From: Lachnospiraceae bacterium UBA3850
GTDB lineage: Bacteria; Bacillota; Clostridia; Lachnospirales; Lachnospiraceae
Length of the DNA stretch: 64,000 bases
Reading direction: 5' to 3'
NCBI GenBank assembly: GCA_002392655.1
Contig: DGHK01000051.1
Span: 40,505 to 104,504 of the forward strand
Part shown: piece by piece, positions 9,424-19,800 of the stretch
Layout: each line of letters begins with the position of its first letter
Position numbering within the stretch: the first letter of the stretch is position 1
Made by a program: the position numbers and the translations under genes
Notes under the pieces: generated by a model
The model's database searches: none
Told to the model about the DNA's origin: nothing
Seen by the model: the letters and a program-made list of their open reading frames with translations, nothing else

Positions 9424-10458
9424 ATGGATAAATATGTGATTAATACAGGTTTTTCAGTAAGAGAAGCGATTGAAAAAATGGAAAAAGAGCTTATAAAGGG
9501 AGTTATAGTCGTGAATGATGACAACAAGGTTGTCGGTCTTTTCACAAATGGAGACATGCGCTCGTTTTTTATGAAGAACGGTCAGTTGTCAGACAATATA
9601 ACAATGGCGATGAATAAGAATCCTAAGCTCTTTTATTCTGAGAATGAGATATATGAAGAAAGAAAAGAAAGGATAAGGCTGATTTATCCAATAGTAGATG
9701 ATGCGGGTCATCTGATAAGAGTTGTTGATTTTGAAAATTTGAGCGGTAGTTATAACAACAGCCTGAAAGATGTACCGCTTGTCATTATGGCGGGTGGAAA
9801 GGGAACCAGGTTATATCCTTATACCAGGATACTTCCGAAACCATTAATGCCGATAGGAGATGAAACGATTACAGAAAGAATCATCAGTTCGTTTACAAGG
9901 TTTGGCTGCAGACGAGTGATAATGATCCTTAATTATAAATCCAGTATGATTAAGTCATATATGGACGAAGTTAAGAAGGACTATGATATAGAATATGTTG
10001 AGGAGGATGAATTCCTTGGAACCGGAGGAGGACTCAGGCTTATTAAGGATATGGTGGATTCGAGATTTTTCCTTTCAAACTGTGATATTCTTATCGACAC
10101 TGATTTCAGCAGTATAGTCAGAAATCATATAAAAAGCGAAAACAAGATAACATTTGTATGTTCCATGAAAAATGTAGTTATTCCCTATGGTGTTGTGAGA
10201 ACTGATTCAAATGGATATATAACTGAGATGAAGGAAAAGCCTGATTATTCATTTATGGTAAATACAGGACTTTATCTGCTTGAACCTGAAGTTATAAATG
10301 ACATTGAGGAGAATGAGTTTATTCATCTGCCCGATTTGGCTGACAGAATGATAAAAAAAGGTGAGAAGGTTGGTGCTTATCCTGTATCCGAAAGATCTTG
10401 GATGGATATGGGACAGTTTAGCGAGATGGAAGACATGAAGAGAAGGTTGGGTATATGA
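9424..10458 (+). CDS. CBS-domain nucleotidyltransferase (PtmE-like sugar-1-phosphate nucleotidyltransferase)
   Basis: The 344-residue protein carries a CBS pair (about residues 1-115) followed by a nucleotidyltransferase domain with MAGGKGTRLYPYT and LPKPLMPIGD, a GTGGGLR loop and SNCDILID for metal binding. This CBS plus nucleotidyltransferase order is that of Campylobacter PtmE, which makes GDP-glucosamine for CMP-legionaminic acid synthesis. That parallel suggests a GDP-linked amino-sugar precursor for the LegB/NeuC/NeuB enzymes nearby, though the nucleotide is not proven by sequence. AGGGA lies upstream. The TGA overlaps the next ATG (ATGA). Confidence 0.85.
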   Translation: MDKYVINTGFSVREAIEKMEKELIKGVIVVNDDNKVVGLFTNGDMRSFFMKNGQLSDNITMAMNKNPKLFYSENEIYEERKERIRLIYPIVDDAGHLIRVVDFENLSGSYNNSLKDVPLVIMAGGKGTRLYPYTRILPKPLMPIGDETITERIISSFTRFGCRRVIMILNYKSSMIKSYMDEVKKDYDIEYVEEDEFLGTGGGLRLIKDMVDSRFFLSNCDILIDTDFSSIVRNHIKSENKITFVCSMKNVVIPYGVVRTDSNGYITEMKEKPDYSFMVNTGLYLLEPEVINDIEENEFIHLPDLADRMIKKGEKVGAYPVSERSWMDMGQFSEMEDMKRRLGI

Positions 10459-11426
10459 AAAAGATTAGTTTATTTACGCCTTGTTACAATGAAAGAGACA
10501 ATCTGATGCCTCTTTATGAAAAGGTTACAGAGGTTATGAAGACGCTTCCTGAATATAATTATGAATACATAATTATTGATAATTGTTCTAAGGATGGTTC
10601 GCAGGAGGTCCTAAGGGAGATAGCTGCAAAGGATAAAAGGGTCAAGGTTATATTTAATCTAAAGAATTTCGGACCTTCAAGGTCCGGATCGCATGGATTC
10701 TTTCAGACTACAGGCGATTGTTCCATATGCTTTGCAGGCGATTTTCAGGATCCCCCTGAGCTTATTCCTGAATTTATCAGACGATGGGAAAATGGCAGTA
10801 AGGTTGTCTGGGGTAAAAAGACCAGTAGTGATGAAAAGAAGTCTATGTTCAGAATCAGAAGACTGTATTATAAATTGATAAAGAAAATCTCTGATAATGA
10901 ACAATATGAGGACGTTACGGGCTTTGGCCTCTATGATAAAGAGGTTATGGATAATCTGAGAAAATACAGTGGACCTACTCCGAACTTTAGAAATATGATC
11001 TCTGAATTTGGATATGAGGTAGATTTTGTTGAATACCACCAGCCGCTTAGAAGAGCAGGTAAGTCCAGCTATTCGTTTTTCAAGTATCTGAATGTGGCTA
11101 TAAATGATATCGTTAATACTTCAAAGCTTCCCCTCAGACTTGGAACTTATCTGGGACTTATTGTCGCAATCCTAAGCTTCTGTGTGGCTGTTTTCAATGT
11201 TATTCTTAAGCTTATGTACTGGAACAGTTATGAGGCTGGAATGGCGACTCTTTCGGCCGGTATTTTCTTCTTCGGCGCGATACAGATAATGTTTATCGGA
11301 ATCGTCGGAGAGTATGTCGGCGAAATACTGGCAAGAATGAATAAGAGACCAATGGTGGTTGAGAGAGAAAGACTGAATTTTGATGAAAAGGATGTAGAGC
11401 ATGGAGCTTCAGATAAGCAGGAATGA
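10455..11426 (+). CDS. Polyprenyl-phosphate glycosyltransferase (GT2, CsbB/GtrB/DPM1-like)
   Basis: The 323-residue protein has an N-terminal GT2 domain (TPCYNERDNL, IIDNCSKDGS, GDFQDPPELIP) and two C-terminal transmembrane helices (about residues 233-257 and 265-290) ending in FIGIVGEYVGEI, the typical end of GtrB/CsbB proteins. These enzymes load a sugar from a nucleotide donor onto undecaprenyl phosphate at the inner face of the membrane. In Bacillus and Listeria, CsbB-type enzymes work with a GtcA-type flippase and YfhO; two YfhO-type proteins lie downstream in this operon. It overlaps both neighbours. Confidence 0.88.
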   Translation: MKKISLFTPCYNERDNLMPLYEKVTEVMKTLPEYNYEYIIIDNCSKDGSQEVLREIAAKDKRVKVIFNLKNFGPSRSGSHGFFQTTGDCSICFAGDFQDPPELIPEFIRRWENGSKVVWGKKTSSDEKKSMFRIRRLYYKLIKKISDNEQYEDVTGFGLYDKEVMDNLRKYSGPTPNFRNMISEFGYEVDFVEYHQPLRRAGKSSYSFFKYLNVAINDIVNTSKLPLRLGTYLGLIVAILSFCVAVFNVILKLMYWNSYEAGMATLSAGIFFFGAIQIMFIGIVGEYVGEILARMNKRPMVVERERLNFDEKDVEHGASDKQE

Positions 11427-12093
11427 ATTAAAAAAATATCTGGCAGGGCAACTTGATGTGTTTTTTCCGGATGGAGTCCGTATGGAAGGAGCAGATATAG
11501 ACAGTGCATTCGAGCTTGGACTCGAGAGGACAGAACACTGTTTTAAGTGCATAACATTTCCTTCCTACAGTAATGAAAAAGGAGATACCTTTTTTTCTCA
11601 TCTCCATGCTGATCAGTATGCTCAGTTCCTTTATTTCTTTTCGAATAGTCTCTGGGAGATATCGGAGAATAAAGTTATATGTGATAAAGTATTAAATCTT
11701 AATAGGCTTTTGAATGGCTTTTTTTTATCATATAAATGTAAACTCCCGGATTATTTTTTCCTTGGACATCCTGTAGGCTCTATTATAGGAAATGCAGTAT
11801 ATAGTGATTATCTTGTTATTTTTCAGAATGTTACTATTAATACTGATCAAAAGAAGGATGGTAGTCCGGCGCCGGAAATTGGAATGGGTGTTTTTTTCGG
11901 AGCTGGATCGAAGGTGATAGGAAATAAAAGGATTGGGGACAGAGTTTCTCTAAGCGTAGATGCTATGGTTTATGACAAAGAGATACCTGATGATAGTGTT
12001 GTAATAAGAGGTGACAGCGGGGAAACTATAATTAAAAGGCGAACTAAAGAAAAATGTATGGCTCAGAATTATTTCAGGGATAATATTGAATGA
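11401..12093 (+). CDS. Serine-acetyltransferase-like hexapeptide acyltransferase
   Basis: The 230-residue protein has an alpha-helical N-terminal half without a recognised motif and a C-terminal left-handed beta-helix (about residues 118-205) with LGHPVGSIIG, FQNVTINTD, MGVFFGAGSKVIGN and IGDRVSLSVDAMV. This resembles serine acetyltransferases and surface-polysaccharide acetyltransferases. Its start lies 26 nt inside the preceding glycosyltransferase gene. There is no cysteine-biosynthesis gene nearby, so O-acetylation of a sugar or a lipid-linked intermediate is more likely than cysteine synthesis; that is inferred from context. Confidence 0.7.
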   Translation: MELQISRNELKKYLAGQLDVFFPDGVRMEGADIDSAFELGLERTEHCFKCITFPSYSNEKGDTFFSHLHADQYAQFLYFFSNSLWEISENKVICDKVLNLNRLLNGFFLSYKCKLPDYFFLGHPVGSIIGNAVYSDYLVIFQNVTINTDQKKDGSPAPEIGMGVFFGAGSKVIGNKRIGDRVSLSVDAMVYDKEIPDDSVVIRGDSGETIIKRRTKEKCMAQNYFRDNIE

Positions 12094-12869
12094 ACAATAA
12101 TATTAAAAATAATAAATACAAAAAAATACTTTTAGGACTGTATTTTGTTATTGTAGTTGCTTTTGCAATTGGTTCTCGTATGTTTTTTTCATCTGGCAGT
12201 AATTCAACACCTGTTAATAAAAGTATTGTAGTACAAAAAGGCGACACTAAGTATTATAACGAAGTATTTGCTCAATCAGATAAATGTGTATTACTTATCG
12301 GAGACAGTTACGGAATATCATATTTGAATGACAATAATGAAGGATGGATAGGATGGGCAGAACAGTTTAAACAACTATTTCCTATGTGTAATTGTTATAC
12401 TTATCCAGTAGGAGGAGCTGGACTTGTTAAAGGAGATTTTGGTTTCAAAAAACAACTTAGTAGCATAATTGAGGAAGATGCTCCTAAAGAAGTTACTGAT
12501 ATTGTCATTATTGGAGGATACAATGAGGTGGGGAAAACTGAAGAGGAATTAGGAAGGGCAATGCAAGAATTTGTTTCTCTTGCCCGAAGTAATTGGCCGG
12601 ATGTACTCATTAGTTATATGTTTGTTCCCAGATCATATATAGATATTGAGAAAAGTAATGAGTTGATAAACTATCAGAAGATTGTTAGAAGTCTTTGTAA
12701 AGAATATGATGTTTTATTTGTTGATAATGCAATGAATATTTTGGATTCAAAGGATGATATGTTTTTTAGTGAGAATGATATTAACAGTGGCTATCATCCT
12801 AGTACGAAAGGTTCAAAAAAAATAGCTGAGAGTATTGCTGAATATATACTCACTGGAGATTTACATTAA
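12090..12869 (+). CDS. Membrane-anchored SGNH/GDSL hydrolase
   Basis: The 259-residue protein has an N-terminal anchor helix (about residues 12-32) and then an extracellular SGNH fold: block I GDSYG with the nucleophilic serine (about residue 71), a GGYNE block, and the C-terminal GYHPSTKG block supplying Asp/His-like residues. Such proteins are usually O-acetylesterases or, more rarely, acyltransferases acting on surface glycans. It directly follows an acetyltransferase gene (ATGA overlap), suggesting add-and-trim control of acylation. The codons look more AT-rich than those of its neighbours, a possible sign of separate origin. Confidence 0.75.
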   Translation: MNNNIKNNKYKKILLGLYFVIVVAFAIGSRMFFSSGSNSTPVNKSIVVQKGDTKYYNEVFAQSDKCVLLIGDSYGISYLNDNNEGWIGWAEQFKQLFPMCNCYTYPVGGAGLVKGDFGFKKQLSSIIEEDAPKEVTDIVIIGGYNEVGKTEEELGRAMQEFVSLARSNWPDVLISYMFVPRSYIDIEKSNELINYQKIVRSLCKEYDVLFVDNAMNILDSKDDMFFSENDINSGYHPSTKGSKKIAESIAEYILTGDLH

Positions 12870-12892
12870 ATAACTATATCGAGGTTTATATT

Positions 12893-13873
12893 ATGGATAA
12901 GATACTTGTTACCGGAGCAGATGGTTTTATAGGAAGTCATCTGGTTGAAGAACTGATAAAGACGGGTTATGATGTCAAGGCTTTTGTGTTATATAACTCT
13001 TTTAATACATGGGGATGGATAGATACATTTCCTGAGGAATTAAAGGATAAAATAGAGATATTTACGGGAGATGTAAGGGATCCCAATGCTGTAAGAGAGG
13101 CTATGAAGGATTGTGATGCGGTTTTTCATCTTGCTGCGCTTATTGCTATTCCATATAGTTATTATGCACCTGACAGCTATGTTGATACAAATATTAAGGG
13201 TACACTAAATGTTCTTCAGGCTGCAAGAGAGCAGGGGAATAAGAGGGTGCTGGTTACTTCTACTTCTGAGGTATATGGAACAGCTAAGTATGTCCCGATT
13301 GATGAGAAACATCCTTTCCAGGGACAGTCTCCGTATTCGGCGACAAAAATCGGTGCGGACAGACTAGCTGAGTCTTTTTACAGGAGCTTTGAGCTTCCGG
13401 TAACTATTGTAAGGCCGTTTAATACATTTGGTCCAAGACAGTCAGCAAGAGCGGTGATTCCGACTATAATCATGCAGCTTATTTCCGGAAAAACAGAGAT
13501 TAAGCTTGGCTCTCTATCGCCTACGCGTGATTTTAATTATGTTAAGGATACAGCAAACGGATTCATCGAGATATATAAATCTGATAAGACTGTGGGGGAG
13601 GAAATAAATATCGCTACACAGCAGGAGATATCTATCGGAGAGCTGGCTGAAAAGCTAATTCAAAAGATTAATCCTGAAGCAAAGATCGTATGTGATGAGC
13701 AGAGACTCAGACCTGAGAAAAGTGAAGTAAACAGACTTCTCGGTTGTAATAAAAAAATAAAGGAGCTTACCTCCTGGATACCTAAGTATGATATCGATGC
13801 TGGTCTTGCAGAGACTATAGCATTTATATCAGATAATCTGGACAGGTATAAAACAGATATTTATAACATATAA
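12893..13873 (+). CDS. legB: LegB-like NAD-dependent NDP-HexNAc 4,6-dehydratase
   Basis: The 326-residue extended SDR has TGADGFIGSHLVEEL at the start, the FNTWGWIDT stretch characteristic of LegB-type dehydratases, TSTSEVYGTA, catalytic YSATK, and RPFNTFGPRQSARAVIPT. The family converts an NDP-GlcNAc to the 4-keto-6-deoxy sugar, the first committed step of legionaminic and related 6-deoxy amino sugars. GAGG lies upstream. In the Campylobacter pathway an aminotransferase (LegC) acts next; none is seen in this window. Confidence 0.85.
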   Translation: MDKILVTGADGFIGSHLVEELIKTGYDVKAFVLYNSFNTWGWIDTFPEELKDKIEIFTGDVRDPNAVREAMKDCDAVFHLAALIAIPYSYYAPDSYVDTNIKGTLNVLQAAREQGNKRVLVTSTSEVYGTAKYVPIDEKHPFQGQSPYSATKIGADRLAESFYRSFELPVTIVRPFNTFGPRQSARAVIPTIIMQLISGKTEIKLGSLSPTRDFNYVKDTANGFIEIYKSDKTVGEEINIATQQEISIGELAEKLIQKINPEAKIVCDEQRLRPEKSEVNRLLGCNKKIKELTSWIPKYDIDAGLAETIAFISDNLDRYKTDIYNI

Positions 13874-13883
13874 AGAGGAAGAT

Positions 13884-14804
13884 ATGAAAAGAGTATTGGT
13901 TACCGGTCTGACTGGATTTGTTGGCAGACATCTGTATGAATTATTCAGGGAAAAAAATATAGAGATTATTGCGATTGTGAGACAGCCGGATCCTTCTATG
14001 CAGGATGTTAAATGGGTGGTCGGTGATCTTGTCAGTGATATTGATAAAATCAAGAAGGGGCTGGAACCTTATATAGGCACCTTGGATACGTTATATCACC
14101 TGGCGTGGAAGGGTGTAAATGCTGCAGTTAAAAATGAGTTTGATATACAGTCAGATAATATATTTATAGCAAATAATATAGTTGAGATATGTAAATATTT
14201 AAAGTGTGACAGATTTATCAATTCAGGAACTGTCGCTGAGTATGTCTGCGAGGATGGTCTGATAAATGATAAATGTGTGCCAACGCCTATGGATCTCTAT
14301 GGCGTCATGAAGGTTGCCTCTAGAAATATAATCGAAACAGAATGTAATAAATATGGCATAAATATGATAGGTACTATAATCTGTAGTACATATGGTGAAT
14401 ATAGAAGTGATGACAACGTCGTTTCCTATACCATCAAAACACTTCTTCAGAATAAGGCTCCTGAGTTCGGACTGCTGAATCAGATGTGGGATTTCTTGTA
14501 TGTGAAGGATGTTGCAAAGGCATTATTCCTTATTGGAGAAAAAGGAATATATGGTAAAACTTATGGTATAGGTAGTGGCAGATATAAGAGACTTAATGAG
14601 TATATATATGATATTCATAAATTTGTTGGTAATAATACAGAGATTAAAATAGGAGCTTTGAAAGAAAAATATAAAAAGGTTTTAAATTCTTGTGTGGATT
14701 GTTATCAGATACAAAAGGATACCGGGTTCTATCCAGAGTATTCATTTGAGGAAGGCATTAAAAGGACTATAGCGTTTTACAAAGAGGAAGTTAATAATGG
14801 ATAA
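13884..14804 (+). CDS. NAD(P)-dependent epimerase/dehydratase (extended SDR)
   Basis: The 306-residue protein has TGLTGFVGRHL near residue 7 and a YGVMK catalytic motif near residue 140. It is the third SDR of the operon and resembles nucleotide-sugar epimerases/reductases. AGAGGAAG precedes the ATG by about 5 nt, and its end overlaps the GT8 gene by 8 nt. Substrate unknown; probably a keto-sugar reductase or epimerase in the same pathway. Confidence 0.8.
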   Translation: MKRVLVTGLTGFVGRHLYELFREKNIEIIAIVRQPDPSMQDVKWVVGDLVSDIDKIKKGLEPYIGTLDTLYHLAWKGVNAAVKNEFDIQSDNIFIANNIVEICKYLKCDRFINSGTVAEYVCEDGLINDKCVPTPMDLYGVMKVASRNIIETECNKYGINMIGTIICSTYGEYRSDDNVVSYTIKTLLQNKAPEFGLLNQMWDFLYVKDVAKALFLIGEKGIYGKTYGIGSGRYKRLNEYIYDIHKFVGNNTEIKIGALKEKYKKVLNSCVDCYQIQKDTGFYPEYSFEEGIKRTIAFYKEEVNNG

Positions 14805-15831
14805 ACTAAATGTATTATATCAGTCAAGTTCTGCATATGCCATTCCTGCGGCTGTGTCTATATGCTCGCTTTTCGAGAACAATAAAGATATTGAAAGCAT
14901 CAAAATCTGGTATATAGATGATGGTCTGTCTGATATAGATAAAGAAAAAATATCAGAACTGGCAAACAGATATAAAAGGGAACTTGAGTTTTTATCTCCT
15001 AAAGCTATAGAGAAGTTTCTATCAGATAGTGGAGTGGAAAAATGGAAAGGTTCATATGCAACATTTTATAAGCTCTTTATCTGTAATGAAATAAATGGAA
15101 TAGACAGACTCCTTTATATTGATTCTGATACAGTAGTAAGTGGCAGCTTAAAAGAACTTATAAACTATGACCTTGATGGTTATGCGTGTGGAATGGTTGC
15201 ATCTGCTATGAGTAAGGAATATAGAGATTATATGGGCGTTGACCCTTATTTCAATGGGGGATTTGAACTTTACAATCTAGATTATTGGAAAAAGAATAAT
15301 ATAAGCGATAAGCTTGTAGATAACATAAAGGATGAAAAAAAGAGGGCGAAATATACTATAATCGCTGATGAATCACTTATAAATGTTTCTTTGCCGGGGG
15401 AAATAAAAAAACTTCCTCTTAAGTATGATTGTGAAGCTACATGGTGGCTATGGGGCAGAGATAGGGGCATCCGAAAAAAAATGGGATGGAGTGACAATGA
15501 CGGCTATTATACCATTAAGGAAGTGGAAAAAGCATATAAAGCCCCAGTGATCAAACATTATATGGATCTTACTACAGGAAGACCTTGGGATTATCTAAAC
15601 GACCATCCATTTAAGGATGATTATTATAGATACCTTGAGATACTTAAACCTTGGAAGGAACTGGAATTACAGAACAGGGGTCTTGGGGGAAACAGTAAGT
15701 TCCTTCTTAGATGTAAATGGATAATTAAGAAAATAATGCCGTGGCAAATAAGAAGAAGGCTTGGTTATAAACAGCATTGTAATGCATGTATAGCAATGAT
15801 AAAAAAAGTTCAGGATGGGGATAAGGGGTAA
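14797..15831 (+). CDS. Glycosyltransferase family 8
   Basis: The 344-residue protein has the GT8 pattern: an N-terminal SSAYAIPAAVSICSLFENN, the metal-binding DSDTV (DxD) in LLYIDSDTVV near residue 110, NGGFELYNLDYW, and a C-terminal HYMD-x-GRPWDY. The basic C-terminus (KWIIKKIMPWQIRRRLGYK) may sit on the membrane. GT8 enzymes are retaining transferases using UDP-glucose or UDP-galactose. The stop codon abuts the next ATG directly. Confidence 0.85.
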   Translation: MDKLNVLYQSSSAYAIPAAVSICSLFENNKDIESIKIWYIDDGLSDIDKEKISELANRYKRELEFLSPKAIEKFLSDSGVEKWKGSYATFYKLFICNEINGIDRLLYIDSDTVVSGSLKELINYDLDGYACGMVASAMSKEYRDYMGVDPYFNGGFELYNLDYWKKNNISDKLVDNIKDEKKRAKYTIIADESLINVSLPGEIKKLPLKYDCEATWWLWGRDRGIRKKMGWSDNDGYYTIKEVEKAYKAPVIKHYMDLTTGRPWDYLNDHPFKDDYYRYLEILKPWKELELQNRGLGGNSKFLLRCKWIIKKIMPWQIRRRLGYKQHCNACIAMIKKVQDGDKG

Positions 15832-16836
15832 ATGAATCTGGATTGGAACGATTTACAGACACTGGTAGATAATAATCCTGATCTTTCTCTGGTTGATGGA
15901 AATTGTGAGGGGTGTATACTGAGGAAAAAATGTGAAAGGGCTCATCACTTAGAGAGAATACATGGAATTATAGATTCGCCCGCAGAAAACACCGGTCATC
16001 CGGGGATTATGAAGTTGATACAGAAATGTTCATTCATTTTGTATTTTATTCCCAGATTTATCTTCAAAAAGTGGAGTGGATATAATAGTAATACCCTTGG
16101 ATGTCCGTCACACAGCATAGTATCAAACCTGGATAAAATCAAAGAGGTTTATGAACTTCTTTCTGATAAGGCGTCAAAGGATTCTTATCTGGCTGCTATA
16201 CTGTTTAGGTTAACCTATGATAACAGATATCTGAAGAGTGTAGCGACTGATGATACTGAATACCTTGAATTATTTAATAGTCTTGATGAGAGTGAGGTAG
16301 TGGTTGATTGTGGAGGTTATGTTGGAGACACTCTTGAAGATTATTTAAGTTATAATAAGCCTCCCAAAAAGTATTTGATTTTTGAGCCGGACAGAAAAAA
16401 TATGGAGGGCTTAATGGCGAATATAAAGCGTCTTAAAGCTGAGGATTATACTGAAATATATTCGGCAGGAGTCGGAGAGAAAGCCGGCAAACTTTATATA
16501 AATAACGAGGCGGGTGCGGCTAGCCGGCTTGAAGAAAAGAATGAAAACAGTCTTTATGCTGTTGATATAGTTTCTATTGATTCGCTTAATAGAAATGATA
16601 TAACATTTATCAAAATGGATATAGAAGGTGCTGAACCCGGAGCTATAAAAGGCGCTTCTACAACTATCGCTGAGCAGGCACCAAAGCTTGCAATTTGCCT
16701 ATATCATACTCCGACAGATCTTTTTGAGATTCCTATTCTTATAAAAAAGATTTGTCCGAGATATAATAATTTTGTTGTAAAGCAACATCATAGATTCAGC
16801 TTTACAGAGACTATACTATACGTTTGGGAATCATAG
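15832..16836 (+). CDS. FkbM-family methyltransferase with an N-terminal cysteine cluster
   Basis: The 334-residue protein carries an FkbM (Methyltransf_21) domain in its second half: VVDCGGYVGDT for SAM binding (about residue 160), LIFEPDRKN, and FIKMDIEGAEPGAIKGA. These enzymes O-methylate sugars in surface glycans and antibiotics. The first 60 residues are unusual: Cys25, Cys28 and Cys34 are followed by His38-His39, a possible metal-binding knot. The start is immediately after the TAA of the GT8 gene. Confidence 0.8.
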   Translation: MNLDWNDLQTLVDNNPDLSLVDGNCEGCILRKKCERAHHLERIHGIIDSPAENTGHPGIMKLIQKCSFILYFIPRFIFKKWSGYNSNTLGCPSHSIVSNLDKIKEVYELLSDKASKDSYLAAILFRLTYDNRYLKSVATDDTEYLELFNSLDESEVVVDCGGYVGDTLEDYLSYNKPPKKYLIFEPDRKNMEGLMANIKRLKAEDYTEIYSAGVGEKAGKLYINNEAGAASRLEEKNENSLYAVDIVSIDSLNRNDITFIKMDIEGAEPGAIKGASTTIAEQAPKLAICLYHTPTDLFEIPILIKKICPRYNNFVVKQHHRFSFTETILYVWES

Positions 16837-16837
16837 A

Positions 16838-19800
16838 ATGAGTACTTCATACACAAAAAAGATACAAAGATTTATAACTGAAAACTATACTTATCTGGTT
16901 GTAATACTTATTGCAACCATTCTTATGATTGCTGCGCTAATTATCGATAAGGCAGAGCCTTTCGGTGATAATTTTCCGTTACTTGGAAATGGTTTTATTC
17001 AGGATTATTCCCAGTTTGTTAATTCGGTTAAGCAGGTAAAAAGTGGAAATTTCTTCAGCTTTCTTGAGTATGGAGTAGGACTGACTTTCGATAATTATGG
17101 AATGAAGACTTATTCTGCTACATTTCTACTTCTCAGACCTTGGCTTTATATTATTTATTATTTTGTTCCGGAGAGTTTATTCCTACCAGTTTTCTTCATG
17201 TACTATTATTTCAATTACCTGATTGCTGGTCTGGTTATTATTTATTATCTCACTCATAGAAGAAACGGAAGGGTAATGGACAAAAAGGATCCGAGACTCA
17301 TAGTCTTTGGTCTTGCTTATGGAATGTCTGCATATACTATCAGCTTCTTTATCTATTATTTCAGATATATGATATATGCACCTATCATATTCCTTGGAAT
17401 AGAGAAGCTTATATATGATAAGAAGGTAAAGCTCTATATATTTACCCTCGCATATTTTATGGCTACAGAGGCGTATTATGCCTTTATTCTTTGTATATTT
17501 GCAGCTATGTATTTTCTGGTACAGAAGCATGGCTCCTTTAAGGAATTCTTTAAGAATTCAGTCCGCTTCGGTATTTCGTCAATTTGTGCGGCAGGTCTAT
17601 CGGCTGCATTTCTAATACCTTATTTTATTCGAACCAGATATTCACCGTATGGAGAGTTTGATGGGGCAGCTCCAAGCTTTTTTAAGTGGTTTGGTTCCAT
17701 TTTAGCTCCACTTTCTGAATTCAGAGTAGCAAAGGATGGAATGACAACTTCGTCAATAGAGTATAGAGCAAATATCTATTGTGGCATTTTTGTTCTTTTA
17801 CTTGTTCCTGTTTATCTGATGCTGAAGGATATAGATATAGGAACTAGGATCAAGAATATGGTCCTTCTTTTGGTTATCTATATCGGATTTGATAATCAAT
17901 TATTCAATTTTATTTTCCATGGCTTCCACTATCAGTGGCAGGTGCCAAACAGATTTTCTTCATTCTTTGTATTCATGCTTATAGTAATGGCTTATGACTG
18001 TGTTCTCAGATTTGACAGTTTGAAGAAGAAAAACTTACTTGCCGGAGTATGCTGTTCTGCAGTGCTTCTTTTGATTGCATACATAACTAACATCGGTAAT
18101 CCTGAGATTCCTGATAATTCAGCCAAATGTTATCTCCTGAGTTTTGTATTTCTTGGATTATATCTGATCTGTTTTACACTATATGCTCTCGGAAAGCTAA
18201 ATGGTAAAAAGAAAGCAGCTTTATTTGTAATTGCAGCAATTGAGATAGTAATAAGCTCAGTGCCGACACTTAAGACTTCTTTATCCTACGATGGAAGTAA
18301 AGCAGAATTTGATTATATAGAAAAAATGGAAGCTTTAGCCGAAAGAAATCCACTTATGATGGAGCCATATTCAATTACGGAACGTCCGGGAGAAACATTT
18401 GATCAGAATATTTCATATATGACCGGAACTCATTCTCTAAGCTTTTATACCTCAAGTAGTTATAGCCAGCACTTCGATTTGTTCTACAGATGGGGAATGC
18501 TTTTCTCAAAGAATATTACATATTATTCAACAGGTTCTCCTCTGGCAGATATGATGCTTCATGTGAGGTATCATACTGTAAACAGTGATAAGTATGAAAC
18601 AATTTCGCCTTATATTCCTATAGACCAGGAAGATAATATCGTTTTGTATGAGAATCCTTTCTATCTTCCGCTCGGAGTAGTTATTGATAGTAATATCCTC
18701 GATGAGTGGAACAAAAAGGCTGAGTCATATACAAATTTTGATGGAGCATTTGATAGAGATAATGCTTTTTCAGCTGCATTTGGAACTGGAGATATCTATG
18801 ATAGTATTGATATTTCAAGAATATATTCTGAAGAAGAGCTGGGGGATGAAGGTAACTACTATATGGTCGAGGAGGATTCGGAAGGAAACGCACTCTATAC
18901 ATTTTATTTGAACAGTGATGTAAGTGGTGCTATCTATATGCAGATTGCACAGGCTCCTGAATATATAGGCGCAGCGGTTGATGGTGAAGCAGGTGTACTT
19001 TATTATTATGTTCCACAGACTATCAATCTACATGAGTATGATGATGTGAAGCTTGCCAGATGGAATGTAAGTAACTTTACCGCTCTTTATAATATACTCA
19101 GCCGAAATACTATGACAGATCAGTATTACAGTGATAATACCATAGGCGGAAATGTGGTTATGCCGGAAAGTGGTATGCTTTATCTGGCTATGCCGAATAT
19201 TCCCGGATTTAAAGCATATGTGGATGGAAAAGAAACTGAAATCAAAAGTTATATGGATGGAATAGGACTTCAGCTTTCGCCGGGTGAACACAGGGTTGAA
19301 CTTTCCTATATTCCGGACGGTGTTGTGACAGGCTGGCAGATAACTATAATCACCGCATTAATTATGCTGATTGCATATATGCTTATGCTGAAGAAAAAGC
19401 CTGATTTTGAGATAGATAGCTCCAAGATAAAGAGAAGAGTGGGTTTAGTATATATGATACTGGCTCTTCTACCGTTACCTATTATATTCGATGGTTCAAA
19501 GAATTATGCGTATGAGAATATATGGCTTCTAATTCTTGTAACACTTATACTTATGTTCAGAAAGAAGGATTCGCTTGGAAAACTGACTGACAGAGGCAAG
19601 ATGCTTACGGTTCTTTTCAGCGGGTTGTTTCTTCTGATGCTTCCTATCACGGATCTTATTAAGGGCACAGCACTTACAGAAACGAGTACTATTTTCAGTA
19701 TATGGAAATGGATTGTATACTTGCCTGTGTCTATAATCAGTGTTGGGTATACAATTGGCAGACTGTTCCTTAGTATTTACAAGGATAGAGTAATTGAAGG

